Shown: one piece after another, positions 42,519 to 53,890 of the stretch
How positions within the stretch are numbered: the stretch's first letter is position 1
Layout of the letters: every line of letters starts with the position of its first letter
Origin: Zymoseptoria tritici IPO323
Taxonomy: Eukaryota; Ascomycota; Dothideomycetes; Mycosphaerellales; Mycosphaerellaceae
Assembly (NCBI RefSeq): GCF_000219625.1
Contig: NC_018205.1
Coordinates: forward strand, 124,001 to 188,000
Length of the DNA stretch: 64,000 nt
Direction: 5' to 3'
Made by a program: the position numbers and the translations under genes
Notes under the pieces: model-generated
Databases searched by the model: none
The model's input: only the letters and a program-made list of their open reading frames with translations
Told to the model about the DNA's origin: nothing

Positions 42519-43843
42519 TGCAAGAACTAGTGCGAGGGTGGACCAGTCCGAAGATAGGTTCAAAAAGGAATCCAGGTGCTAATGGAGGTGTCTACCGAAA
42601 GAGAGGATAGGCGTAATGGATGGAAGAAGGTGGGCATCGATAAATCGTGCGGAGGTATCCGGCGCCGCCTCTGCCGCTACGCTCCATTAGGGAATTATTA
42701 CAGGGTTCCGGCTGAGGCAATAGATGCGTAGCGCTGCCCTCTTCCAGTTTAGCCCCGGGACCTAGACAATGCAGGGTCTACTGTGACCCGCAGAACCTGT
42801 GCTGCATCCTGCACCTCCGCTTTCCTCAGATCCGAGTGAGATTTCGATTATGCAACTCTTCTCCCAAAAATTCCTCCCGGCGCGCTACAAGTGTCCCAAT
42901 GCCAACATGGTCCACGGTTTCGATGCAAGAAACGCGCACGGCTGCGCCAACAATCAGCGCCATCTTGATCTTCCCCTACGAGGCGTGAGTTTCTCCGAAT
43001 CATCTCTGCAGCAAATGATCCAAAAAGCGATCAACACCATTGAAACCTGAGCAGACCATGAACGGGTCGACGGCTGTGAGCGCGACCCATGCCGATCACT
43101 TGCCAGACGATGCCTCGGCGTACGTATCACCTTCACGCTCGAATTCCGGGCGCATCAACACCACACAAAGGACCAACGCGGAAGTGAATCGGGCTTGCTG
43201 GAAAAAGATGGACATGCGTCAAAGGATGACCAACGATGGTCGGAAGGAGGGGTGCGGAATCACAAGGGCCAAGCTGGCGCGAAAGATGACAATACCACCC
43301 GGCGGCTGCATGAAGGCGGATCTCGCAGACAAGGCCCAAATTCAGGTTTGAGCAAGATGCAGACAGGCCGCGCGGACGGGCCCAGTAGGGAGATGTCGCG
43401 GACACGGGTGTGGAGTGAGATCGCAGGCCTGGCCAAGCAGCGGCCACGGCACCGACAAGCCTGCTAACACGGCCATCGCTACGTTGAGCTATCCTCCAGG
43501 ACCGGAGGCCTCGGCGCTGGAGCAGACAGCCTCACCAGTCACGACGGCTACTATCATCGCATGCATGCTCCGGCAAGTCAAAGCAATCCTTCAGCGATGA
43601 GGTAGTGTGATGTGTTCGATATGTTGATAGAATCCGGCTTGATCCGGCCAATGCGATACCTCTGCCTTTCTCCCTTTCACGCTCCCTCTCCCTTATGTCC
43701 GGTCTCCCTCCCTCCACAATTCCAAGCCTTGCCCTTGACCTTCCAACATGACACGGCGTCGGCGGTAGGATTTCCTGTTTCAAACACGCCTATCGTCTGC
43801 TCTTCTCCCGCAGCGGCCTTCCTGACATGGTAGCAGTGTGTAT
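42519..43843. other. Stretch with only small uncertain ORFs
   Basis: A plus-strand frame at 42850-43050 reads MQLFSQKFLPARYKCPNANMV, then HGFDARNAHGCAN. It looks somewhat protein-like (two cysteines, an HGFDA motif), but no family could be fixed. A second frame at 43040-43351 has normal base use but no domain. Nothing else is supported. Confidence 0.35.
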
Positions 43844-44414
43844 CTAGAGGTTATCGTCGTCCTCGGGCTCGGTCTTGATCGTAACGCTGGAGTGACTTTG
43901 CTTCTCTGCTTTCCTGGACGGCGCATTTTCGCTACAAGGCTGGGCTCGGCGTAGTTGACGGATGGTCGCGCTCGGCGAGAGGGACGAGCACCGCCATCGG
44001 GATTCGGAGGGAGGAGGTGTATCGCAGGTCGTGGATCGCTTTTGGCGGAAGACTCGGAAGGAGTGGGTGAGAAGAGGAGAGAGGCAGCTGGTGTCTTTGG
44101 TGGGAGATCAGACACCGAGGCCTGGATACAGGGATGTCGACGATTGAAGGAGCGTCTTCTTGCATCGAAGGCTGAGGGCTCGCAGACATTCGCCGTCCGC
44201 GAGAAGAGGGCCTGTCCTTGCTAGTCGGTGGCAATCGTGGAGCAGGCTGCTTCTTCAAGTCGTCCTTAAGAAGCTTCGCTTCCCTCGACTTAGCCTTTCT
44301 AGGTGACATATTGACACTCTCTTGTCGCCCAAGACTTTCCTTGCTGGCTTGATCGACGAAGGGCTTCGCTTTGGAGACCTTCTCAACCACGCCTGGGATT
44401 TCTTCTCCTTCCAA
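43844..44414 (-). pseudogene. Shugoshin C-terminal relic
   Basis: A minus-strand frame from 44414 gives a basic, proline-rich stretch (SPRKAKSREAKLLKDDLKKQ). A second frame, reached through a 35-bp GT..AG gap or a frameshift near 44130, gives PSRRARPSVNYAEPSLVAKM followed by RRP (about 43905-43975). The pattern R-R-x-R-x-x-V-[NS]-Y-A-E-P-x-L-x-x-K-M-R-R-P is the shugoshin C-terminal basic motif that docks on phosphorylated histone H2A at centromeres. A third frame after it ends VTIKTEPEDDDNL with a stop at 43844, a plausible native tail, which implies another frameshift just after KMRRP. The N-terminal coiled coil that binds PP2A is not found upstream. I read this as a truncated, frameshifted duplicate; a spliced divergent gene is less likely. 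Confidence 0.6.
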
Positions 44415-44479
44415 CCCGTTTTGATCCGCTGCAGGTCCCGTCTACGGCTGAACGTGAAGTCCTCTTGAGATGGTGGCCG

Positions 44480-45610
44480 CTACGACTCAGTCAGTCCACC
44501 ACCTCCTGTGCATACCACCATGTGACAACTCCAAGGCCGGTCGAGTTCACTCACCTGGTGCTCGATTCTCTTCATCACTCCTCCCCAGCTGATGTTCCTC
44601 TCTCCTCGTCTTCTTCTTCTGCTCGCTGTAAAAGTACGACTTGGGAAACATCGTATCCATTGCTCCATGTGATCCTGACGTCGATATGTTCTGCTTGCCG
44701 AGCTGCCGTGTTGTTGCTGTGCTGCCGTGCAAAATCGTGCTTCGCTGTTGAACGCTCCGTGATATTGCCTAGGTGGTGCTGGTTGTTAATCTTCCTCTAC
44801 TACGGGCAATAAAGTTGAGAAGTGGAGGGCCTGCCTGACAACAGCCCATCGCGACCAACAGCGTGGATTGAAGGAGCCGCAATCCCGTCAAAGTCGAAGT
44901 CGCCACCTCACTAACGGCGGTGGTCACCAGTGGTCAGTCGAGGAGTAAGAACGAACAGCCCGTATTACATGCCCAGAAGTAATAAGCTGATTTACCCAAT
45001 CACCTCACCTGCAACGAGTAACATCGGGGCGAGATGATGATGACGAGCCAAAAGAAGTAGTAGGAAGAAAAACGATTGTTGTGAATGTCCGAATACAGTT
45101 CGCAAACCAGAGACTCGCGGGCGGGTTCGTCTCTCATCTCTCCCTACTTCCCACCACTCCATCCGTCTTCTCGTATTATTGCCATCGCCGAATACATCAC
45201 CATTTCCCTTGTATACTGCCACCACCACCATCACTGTCCATCACCTTCAGTCCGCTACTCTGCCCTCCTCTCCCACTCGACACCGATATCCTACCTCTCC
45301 TCCCCGCCCTTCCACCAAACCACCTCTTCCTTCGGAGAGTCAAACGCACTCGTGCCCTCCCAATTCCCTTTTCCCATCAATCCGCGGACAGATAATATCG
45401 CGTGCGTCATAGCGGAGTGGAGGAGGTTCGTGTCCGAAGCTGGCCGGAGAAGAGGAAGACAGTCGTCGTGGTGAAAGGATTGAGGAAGAGGTTGGAGGTG
45501 AGGTCGAGAGGAAGCCTTGATGCCCTGCCCGGTTTTCCAGAATGCCGAATGCGCCGCCATGAGGTAAAGTACCGCAACACTCGGATTTTTCTTCCCCAAA
45601 CAGCCAGATC
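44480..45610. other. Stretch without a confident gene
   Basis: Pyrimidine-rich plus-strand segments (45130-45400) carry overlapping frames without domains. A minus-strand frame at 44732-44547 ends at a good donor (CACCAGGTGAGTG, about 44553), so it could be an exon upstream of the shugoshin relic. It encodes a charged stretch (EQKKKTRREEHQLGR) but no recognisable coiled-coil domain. Confidence 0.35.
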
Positions 45611-45616
45611 CACCTT

Positions 45617-45866
45617 TCAATTCGAGTGCCAGCGATTGCCATGATACAAATCCAAGCGCTCGAGTCCGCACGCAACTTGGACTGCGACCGAGTTGGCCGC
45701 CGAGGAGGATGATGCCTCATGTGCCTCTTGTCGGGAGCGGTGGTGGTGGTGGCGGCGGCGACGACGATGATGCTGAGGACGCTGCGGCGGCGGTGGTGCT
45801 TCGTTGGCCTTGGCCTTGGCCTTGGCCTTGGCCCTCGGACGTCGTGGGTCTTTCTTTTCCTCCTCC

Positions 45867-45901
<35 letters not shown>

Positions 45902-46255
45902 CTCCTCCTCCTCCTCCTCGTCGTCGTCGTCGTCCCTCCCGGCAGTAGGAATCCTCTCCCTCTTCCCAGCCGGACTCTTCTCTCTCCGACCACGACCACG
46001 CACCACCATCACCATTGTCTTTTCCTTCCTCCTCCTCTCCTTGTTGTCATTATCCGTATCCGTCGAGCTTTCACTGCTACTGCGAGACCCTCCTCTCTCC
46101 CCCGGCAGCAACCATGTCCTCGGCGACGACCCTTTGTCTTCTTCGTCTTCTTCGTGGCATCGTCCGATACGTTCGTCGCGCGTTTGCTGCGCCGACAGTT
46201 CTTCTCTCAAGACTCGAAATGCGGTCGGTGCCCAACTTTCTGACGACTCGTTCAT
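45617..46255 (-). CDS. Low-complexity acidic/basic hypothetical protein
   Basis: Frame of 212 residues from ATG at 46255 (MNESSESWAPTAFRVLREEL). The first 30 residues look ordered. The rest is low-complexity: an S/T/D/N segment, then basic, then D6 running into more than 20 glutamates (an (ctc/cct)n tract at 45868-45922 on the plus strand), then AKAKAKAK, PPPPQRPQHH and poly-R/H. Such composition often arises from simple-sequence DNA, and the opposite strand also has a long frame (poly-serine). The gene, if real, faces A3 head-to-head and may be spliced. Evidence is weak. Confidence 0.3.
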
Positions 46256-46582
46256 CGCTGGAGGTAAGCCATTGGGTCCCATTTCTTGATTGAGAGAATG
46301 ATCACAATGGTATGTCAAGCGCAGATGCAGGTATTAACAGACTGTCGCAAATGTCCTGCTTCAAGCAGTTCAGAGTAGGTACCACAACATAATCCACCCC
46401 CCACCCCGCGCTCCAAGGTCCGCGGGAAGTTGCATCTCAACAAGATTGCTCGCGTCTTGCAGCGGTGCTCCTCAAAATGGACCGATTTTTCTCTTCCCTC
46501 ATCTTCACCCTTCCTGTTCCTCTCTCTTGAACAATTACTTCTTCCATCTTCTACCAATCACTCTCTCCTCCAACCATCAAAG

Positions 46583-47548
46583 ATGCCACGCCCTCACCGC
46601 AACTACACCGAATTCGTTCGTCTTCACCCCAACAACATCCGCCTTCACACAGCCCGCCGTGCTAATCATACCAAACACCAGAACTTCAACGAACTCAAGT
46701 TCGATCATGTCCGCGCCGATGATCGCCTGCCTCATCTCTGGCTATACCAAGCCGCCATAGTCGCCGCCACCCTCCTATCCTCTAGCCCATCCTCTACCTC
46801 AACCTCCGTCCTCCGCGACGCCTTCGACCACGGCGTCCCAAAGCCGTGGGCCATAACCGCAATGACCACGCCTTCCTCCTTCACCTCTGGCGGCGGCCAC
46901 AACGGCTACGGCATCGAGGCCCTCTTCGACATCCCCTCTCCCAAGAACAACATCTCCTCCGACGACCGGGCCGAGTTTATCAGCGACCTCGCCGAAGCTA
47001 CTCTGCGCACCTTCAACAGCAAAACCATCTTGAACTTGCTCGACCATCACTACGACGAAGTCATGGAAATCGTCGACCGGTTCGAGTACCGTCGGGGATC
47101 GATCTATCAACAACCAGGCGAGTTGGCGAAGGATGCAGATGTGGAAGCTATGGAGGAGGAACTCCAGGCTGTGCTGGCGATCTCCAAGTCACGGCGTCGG
47201 CGTCGGTCTACCTCCAGCAAGCGGAACGCTTCCTCCCGGCGTCAGTCTCCCTCCCCAACCTCACGCGCAACGACTCCCTCACGCGCAACGACTCCCTCAC
47301 GCGCAACGACTCCCTCACGCGCAGCAACTCCCTCCCGCTCGACCCAACGTCGCTCGGATCGGGAGTCAAGCGCGAGAGCGCGACCGGCGTCGAGAGGTGG
47401 AGCACGACGTGCTACTCGCAGCCCCGGCAGTGACAGCAGTGGCAGTGATGACGAGCGAGACCGTCCGAGCTCACGCGGTAGGACTCAGACGAAGTTGGCG
47501 TTAGCGGCGCTCAGGAAGCAGTTGGAGCAGCTCAAGACGGGAGTGTAG
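46583..47548 (+). CDS. Family A protein, member A3 (uncharacterised)
   Basis: Exon 1 is 46583-46615 (11 codons, MPRPHRNYTEF). The intron is 46616-46681 (66 bp: donor GTTCGT, GCTAAT branch site, acceptor CACCAG; phase 0). Exon 2 is 46682-47548. The product is 299 residues. The intron length is a multiple of three and has no stop, so retention would add 22 residues in frame. Family blocks are NFNELKFDHVRADDRLPHLW (12-31), AFDHGVPKPWAITAM (58-72) and DLAEATLRTF (113-122), followed by a short acidic helix. The tail is basic and serine-rich (SRRRRRSTSSKR), with an 18-bp repeat encoding SRATTP about four times, and ends in a basic amphipathic helix KLALAALRKQLEQLK, like the KLAIKKLEGLKL end of A1. 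Function unknown; nuclear location inferred. The ATG follows a pyrimidine-rich leader ending aaagATGcc. Confidence 0.75.
   Translation: MPRPHRNYTEFVRLHPNNIRLHTARRANHTKHQNFNELKFDHVRADDRLPHLWLYQAAIVAATLLSSSPSSTSTSVLRDAFDHGVPKPWAITAMTTPSSFTSGGGHNGYGIEALFDIPSPKNNISSDDRAEFISDLAEATLRTFNSKTILNLLDHHYDEVMEIVDRFEYRRGSIYQQPGELAKDADVEAMEEELQAVLAISKSRRRRRSTSSKRNASSRRQSPSPTSRATTPSRATTPSRATTPSRAATPSRSTQRRSDRESSARARPASRGGARRATRSPGSDSSGSDDERDRPSSRGRTQTKLALAALRKQLEQLKTGV
47261..47335 (+). repeat. 18-bp coding repeat in A3
   Basis: Four copies of acgcgcaacgactccctc, encoding S-R-A-T-T-P repeats in the C-terminal tail of A3. The 18-bp period keeps the frame. Confidence 0.9.
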
Positions 47549-48100
47549 ATCTGATCAATTGCAGGCAAGAGGCGTTGGTAGATCCTAGACGAGGAGTTTC
47601 AGTGTTCATCTACGAGAGGAGGTGTTGTGTGCGTGTGTGTGCTTTTTCACTTGAGACCCTTCTCTGGGGATCTTTGTTCCCTTTGGGACAGTTGTTCGTC
47701 TGTCATGGTCAGCGGCTAGATTGGCGAAGAGTGGCAAAGGTGTGTTTTGGTCGATAGAGATTAGAAAAAAAAAAATTGTTCTGCCTTGCACGATCTTCGA
47801 CCCAGATTCTTGATTCCTCCGCGGAGGAATCCAGTTGGTCAAGTTCGCTCCGCGTTTCCCTCAGACCGCTTCTTCAAGAGCGTGCTTCCTCAAGAGCCGA
47901 CAACAAACACACTTAACAAGCCATCATGCCGCCAATATTTACGAGGTGGTACCTGCTTTGATCATCGTGGCGGTGTTGATGTATATGAAGTTGGTTGGAG
48001 AGTGGTTGGTCCCGGCGCTAGTCAAAATTTGGGAGTAAAAACGCCTGGAATTTGGCAGCCGCCTCGAATTTGGCAGCCGGCCTGAGGCACCAACCAACTT
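47549..48100. other. 3' flank of A3; nothing recognised
   Basis: Contains an A-run at 47764 and small frames only. The left end of the gypsy relic is somewhere between here and 48115 and cannot be placed, because no LTR was found. Confidence 0.4.
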
Positions 48101-48114
48101 ACCAACCAACTCAC

Positions 48115-51100
48115 CGCATGGAACCCATCATGACCGATACCAAACTGTCGAGTGTCACCACACGATCAAGTGATGAGTGTGCCCATGAGGATAACCGTGG
48201 ATGCCATCGACCCGAGACGAGAACACCAAGAATACCGCCATCTCGAAGACTGACTTCCAACCCTACAATCTTCCCAGAGCACGCCTGCATAGCTGCTGCC
48301 AACGCCTGCAAAAGCTGCAACACGCCGTGAGCGCCTACGACGATTACGACAACGCCTCCGCCAGGCCCGGACCACCGATCAACGTCGCCGAACGCCCGAC
48401 GAGAGTAACACCAGTGCTGCACAGATCGATGGTGCACTCATCGACCCGATGCGATCATCCTCGAATTGAATAAGGAGGAGATTCTCGCGGACAAGGCAGC
48501 TACAAGGCGAAGGATGCGCGGACGAGGAGATAGCGTGGCCTGTTGGACGCATGCCGCGCAAGCTCAACATATCTTCAATTGTCGTTCCCGACCAGCAAGC
48601 ACCACACCGATCTCAACCTGGACCTCATCTCCGAACTCATCCCGACCTCACCCTCCACCGGCTATACACTCCTGTTACCCTGTCCAGTAGCAGACCCATC
48701 CCAGCGTGCCACGTCCCAGTTACGATGCGCCAACGCCAACGCTAGCATTCCCTCTCCGACGGTCATAACTTCTGGACTTGGTTCGAACCCATACTGGGCA
48801 TCGTCGCAGGCATGAAGTCTCTTACCTCGCAAATACTACGTATGCGCTCGTTTGCTACCAGGCTGCATCACCACCTTCTCTCACTGGAACAGATCGACGG
48901 ACATCTTCTAGCCATCTCACATTACAAGAGCATGGAGCTGCCGCCAAGGGAGTGGTCAGCAGTAAGACATTCATGAACAAGAGGAAAGACGGGAGGATGA
49001 TGAAGGCGCAGTGGGGCTGGATCTGGACAAGCTGATCGAGATTTTCAAGCAGAAAGAATCAATGCTGGGTTGATTGGCATGGACGAGAACAAACGCATTC
49101 ATGTGCAGTGCTTGCATTCGCAAGACGGCCGCCAGCCACCAGATCTGCTGCTATACCCCATCTCTGCCACGCGATCGAGAAAATGGAGAGAAGAAGAGGC
49201 ACACTCATGACTGTGCCGATCAGAAAACTGCCGGTGACGATGACAAGGTACATCATGCAGCCACTCGCGGGATTGATGCCGAACACGCGCAAAAAGGCAT
49301 ATGGCATGGTCGCAAGATGAGTGAAGCCAAGCAAGCCTCCGCCGGAGCCAACAATAACCGCCGAGCCCCTGCCACTAAGACCACTACGACCACCACTGCT
49401 CCGCGCTCGAACTTCGCTGGTTGGTTCCAGCCGGTTACTACCTCGCAGGGCGGTGATGCCATGGACCTCCACGCGACCGGTCCACGAGGCCTACTTACTG
49501 AAGCCGAGAAGAAGAGACGCAAGGACAACAACCTCTGCAACTACTGTGCGTCTGACAAGCACTTCCGCGCTAAGTGCCCTGTTGCACCGGCCAACATCAT
49601 GCGTATGGCGGCTATGGACGACCCCGCTAGTGAGCCTGGTGGAGTCCGAATCACCGAGCTGGCGGAAAACGAGTAAACCTCAGGCATAGTCGCGCTCGAG
49701 GGCAGGCTCCAACACCAGCTCCATCACCATCTCCTTTTGTTCATCAGCATTACAGCGTTCAGCCCTGCATCAAGGTACTCATTATTACCTACAGCATCCG
49801 AATTCACAGCATCCTCACGATTCATGACCTTCCACCACTGCGACCGCCGAGCCCACCAATCCAGCAAATCATCGAATACCTCGACATCTACAACCACTCC
49901 AGCTAACGACGAGCAACACCAACCGCAACTCAACCCTCCGCATCAGTTCTGCTGCATTGAAGAAGCAGCTTGTGTCTGACGAGGATCATTTGGTCCTACC
50001 GTGTACACTATCTTCTTCATCTGTAGCCCTCGAATATGAATGCATGGTTGACTGCGGCTGCACGGGTTTGGACAGTGACTATGCGCACATTCACGGTTTC
50101 ACGATTGAAGCCTTTCCTCATCCTCGATCCCTCGAATCCTTCGATGGCACCGCCGTCGCTGATGTCACGCATGTGGCCAAGGCGACGATGTCTAACCATG
50201 GCCATAAGGAACGCATCTTCTTCTTCCTGGCCAAGCGATCGACATCATCTCGGCTTTCAACCGATTCCGTATCGCTGAAGGTGACGAGTGGAAGACAGCC
50301 CTCAAGACTCGACATAGCTTGTACGAGTACTTGATCATGCCCGTCGGGCTTACCAATGCCCCGTCCTCGTTCCAGAACTACCTTAACGACATCTTGACCT
50401 CTCACCTCGACGTGTCCTGCACGGCTAATCTGGATGATGTCCTTCTCTACTCAGAGTCACGCTCCGAGCACAACGCGCATGTGCGGAAGGTGCTGAGGCA
50501 CTGCGCGCGGCAGGGTTGCGAGCTGACATCAAGAAATCAGAGTTTGAAGTTACCTTAGTCAAATACCTTGGGCTCGTTGTTCACCACCGGCATCCGCATG
50601 GATCCTGAGAAGGCGGACACTGTGCAACACTGGCCCACGCCTCGTAACGTGAAGGATGTTCAGGCCTTTATCGGCTTCGCCAACTTCTACCGACGCTTCA
50701 TCAGGAACTTCTCACGCATCGCTCTACCGCTTACTAAGCAAACCAAGAAGAAGCGCTGACACCCCCGAGCCACGTACGGACCATTCGTGTGGTCTCCCGA
50801 AGCCCAGCAATCCTTTAATTCCCTTGAGCTCGCGTTCACTACCGATCCAGTCCTCGCGCTCTATGACCCTGCCCTTCCAATCATGGTTGAGACCGATGCC
50901 TCCGACCACGTCGTCGCTAGCGTTATGTCACAGCTCCGTCCGGACGAAGTCCATAGTAGGGTGTGGCGCCCTACTTCAGCAGCAAGATGTCACCAGCTAA
51001 GTGCAGTTACGAGATCTACGACAAGGAGCTGATGGCCATTATTAAGTGCTTCGAATTATGGCGACCTGAGCTTGAAGGTCGGCAAACTAATAAGCCCGCT

Positions 51101-52400
51101 CGCGTAATTACCAACCATCGCAATCTGGAATACTACATGTCTACCAAGCTCTTAAATCGACGTCAAACCCGTTAGAGCGAGTTCCTTAGTCGCTTCATCT
51201 TCGAGATCACATATCGCCCTGACGTGCAAGACACTAAACCAGACTCGCTGACACGGCGTTCAGCTAACCTTTCTATCGACTGACAATGATCCGCTCATCC
51301 TCTTATAACAGCATATTATGCTGAAGCCGCACAACGTCAACCAAGCCCTCCGATCCCTTTGTGTCTACAGCTGCCGCACTGTAACCAAGATCATCGATCC
51401 TGAACAACTGCGAGTTGCAGCCACCATTGCCTCCAAGAGCAACGAGCTCACCGACCTCGACGCGCTGCGAGCGTCCATCACCGACCACACCAAACTTGAT
51501 GCTGGCGTAAAAGAGCTGAAGGACCATATTGCTCCGTGCCAGTTAAGGCCTCCGAGCTCCGGATATTACTATTGGACTGCCAGTTCGATGACGATGGCGC
51601 TCTACTTCTGGTGGCCAACTATGCGTGTTGATGTCGAGCGCTACGTAGCTCACTACCACACCTGTGTCCGCGCCAAACCCTCTCGTCAGTCCAAGGCTGG
51701 GCTGCTCAAGCCCTTGCCCTTGCCAACGACTACGTCACCGGACTGCCAACGAGCTTGCGAGGATTCGACTTCGACGCCATCATGGTCGTCGTCGACCGCA
51801 TCACCAAGATGCGTCACTTCATCCCTATGGTCAATTGCGGGGATCAGGAGGAGCTGGACGCTCACCACATCGCCTACGCCTTCCTCGACCATGCCTGGGA
51901 ACTCCATGCGTTACCAAGCACCATAACATCCGACCGCGGACCACAATTTGTATCATCGTTCTGGCGCTCCCTCTGCAACAGATTGAAGACTCACATGCTG
52001 TTCGGTCTCCTCCGCGAATTTGCAAGCCGCGTATATGCGGCTATATCTGGCTGTCTCATGCTCACTGCTACACCCTCCACGGCGAGAGGTGCGGGCACGT
52101 GAACGGCTGCGTAAAAAGCCCGACATGTCGCGAAGGTCTTGCCGAGGTCACAGTCGCCGGGCTGCTGCAAGTCGTCGACAGTCCAACTTTCGTCCGTCTG
52201 GCTAGGAAGTCGAGCGGGTTCACAATGGCTGCCAGATCAATGGTTTCTCGAGACAAAGTCGCTAACAAGACCAAAGCCTTCGCGCATGAGCTCGAGCCTT
52301 CGCCACCTCCGGAGACGTTCGTGAAGACTTCGACGGGAAGAACGCCACACTTATCACAACTACAACATACCGGTTCATTGATAGAGAGAAGAGACTGACA
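48115..52400 (+). mobile_element. Decayed Ty3/gypsy retrotransposon
   Basis: Plus-strand remains in gypsy order. Gag-like frames (48115-49680) end in a zinc knuckle CNYCASDKHFRAKC (C-x2-C-x4-H-x4-C; 49536-49577). A protease-like segment (49970-50170, VDCGCTGLDSD in place of the DSGATG type) follows. Reverse transcriptase (50240-50760: YEYLIMPVGLTNAPSSFQ, LDDVLLYSES), RNase H (50790-51240: [37 protein letters not shown]) and integrase core (51750-51990: FDAIMVVVDRITKMRHF, TITSDRGPQFV) come next. Integrase after RNase H defines gypsy. Many frameshifts and a deletion between protease and RT inactivate it. Unlike the copia and MULE elements, CpA and TpG are abundant, so it was not RIP-mutated. 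No LTRs were found, and both ends are estimates. Confidence 0.8.
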
Positions 52401-53890
52401 AAGTGATCACACGATCAATTCGACAGATGCCTTGCGGCAATCAGCGACACCACCGAGCATTGAAGTGCATACTTTCCACGACCCTCTTCGTCTTCGCAAC
52501 GATCGCAATTGAAGCACCCGGCTCACACGCTCTTCTGTACGCCACTCTCAAATCATTCTGTCCGACTTCCGTGCCGCTACCGTCGTCGATCAAAGCGAAA
52601 CGGTGATTCATGCAGCGCACAGCTGACCGCTGGTCATTTGAGAAATGACTCGAAGCAACAGCAAATCACTCAGAACCCAGCGGGACGAAGGTACTCGTGG
52701 CGCTGCACGTGCGGCTCAAAATCCGCCCCAGCGCCTCCAACGTCTTCGACATGTTGGACGTCGACCGGTATCTAGAGAATCGTTCGCGTCTCCCTCTCGG
52801 CAATTCCGGTCTCGGTCAACGAGGCAAACAGCACATCTACCACGAATCCTCATCTCACATTCCCAGATTATCAAGACTCCCGAGCTGTCCGGCTTACACC
52901 TCAACTTCTGCAAGTTCTCAGGATGAGTACATTCCAACGGGCGATCTATCAAACACATGATTCTCTCCGAGCCGACTTCCTTCATCACTGCGAGGTAAGC
53001 CCAGGAAACCGACACGACTTTCCCGCGCAGTGATGAAGATAACCCCACGCACCCGGATATGCTCATCACATCACGAGGGAAAAGACAGGCTAACCGCTTT
53101 GTTCGAGGCTCAAAAACCTGACCATGCGGTGTACCTGCGGACTTGAACATTGCGACCCAACAAGCACAGCGCCTACCATCCGAGCCGACTTTCCTCATCA
53201 GTACGACCACGTCGAGGAATCCGACACAACGTTTCTTCAGTCCTCAGTGATTCGAAGCAGATCCAAAAAGTCAGCGGCTCAATCTTGGACCGTGCAGTGC
53301 AGAAGCACCCTCTGCGGACCGACACATCGCGACCAACCCATCGAAAGACTTTTCAAAAGTACGTTACGTGGTGGAAAGACATGGGAATGTTTCTGAAATG
53401 GTCCTCACAGCAACAGATCCGCCCTCACCGGCGTTTCATCCGTCCTCGGTTCCGGAAGGACTTCGGGGGAGGACATGGATCTCCGACCCCTTGGCGTTTG
53501 ATAAGGGTTGAGGCGAGTGGGGAGGGGAGGAGAATCATGGTGCGACTTGCTTGCGTTGTTTCGTCTGCGGGAGATTGGAGGGTTTCTTCTCCCCCGTAGC
53601 ACCGTGGAAACAGGGCAAGTACGGGCGGCGGAATGATCGATAATGGAGTTCGAGGTCGCGATCCGGGTTGCAGGGGATTTCCGGCGGAGGGAGTGGTCAA
53701 TAAGCTAGGTACATGTGCATCGTGTTATTAATGGATGTCATCAATGAAGCCTTGATATGACGAGCCTCTAGTAATAAAAGATGACTCCTCAACTCGTTGA
53801 GTAGTCCTCATCTCACTAGGCAAGCAAGCAGATCGATCTTTGATAATTCAAGCACAATTCTACTCTACTTGCCAAAGGCCAACGTCTCTC
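52400..53890. other. Stretch without a confident gene
   Basis: Frames up to 164 codons occur with no domain. A diverged duplication links about 52970-53035 (ccgagccgacttccttcatc) to about 53178-53250 (ccgagccgactttcctcatc). Part of the left end may still belong to the gypsy relic. Confidence 0.4.

Noticed and set aside
42850..43050. Small cysteine-containing ORF (YKCPNANMVHGFDARNAHGC) considered as a secreted ribonuclease fragment
   Set aside because: No convincing signal peptide and too few conserved positions to assign a family.
45804..46289. Poly-serine ORF on the plus strand
   Set aside because: Product of the (tcc)n simple repeat; no ordered sequence on either side.
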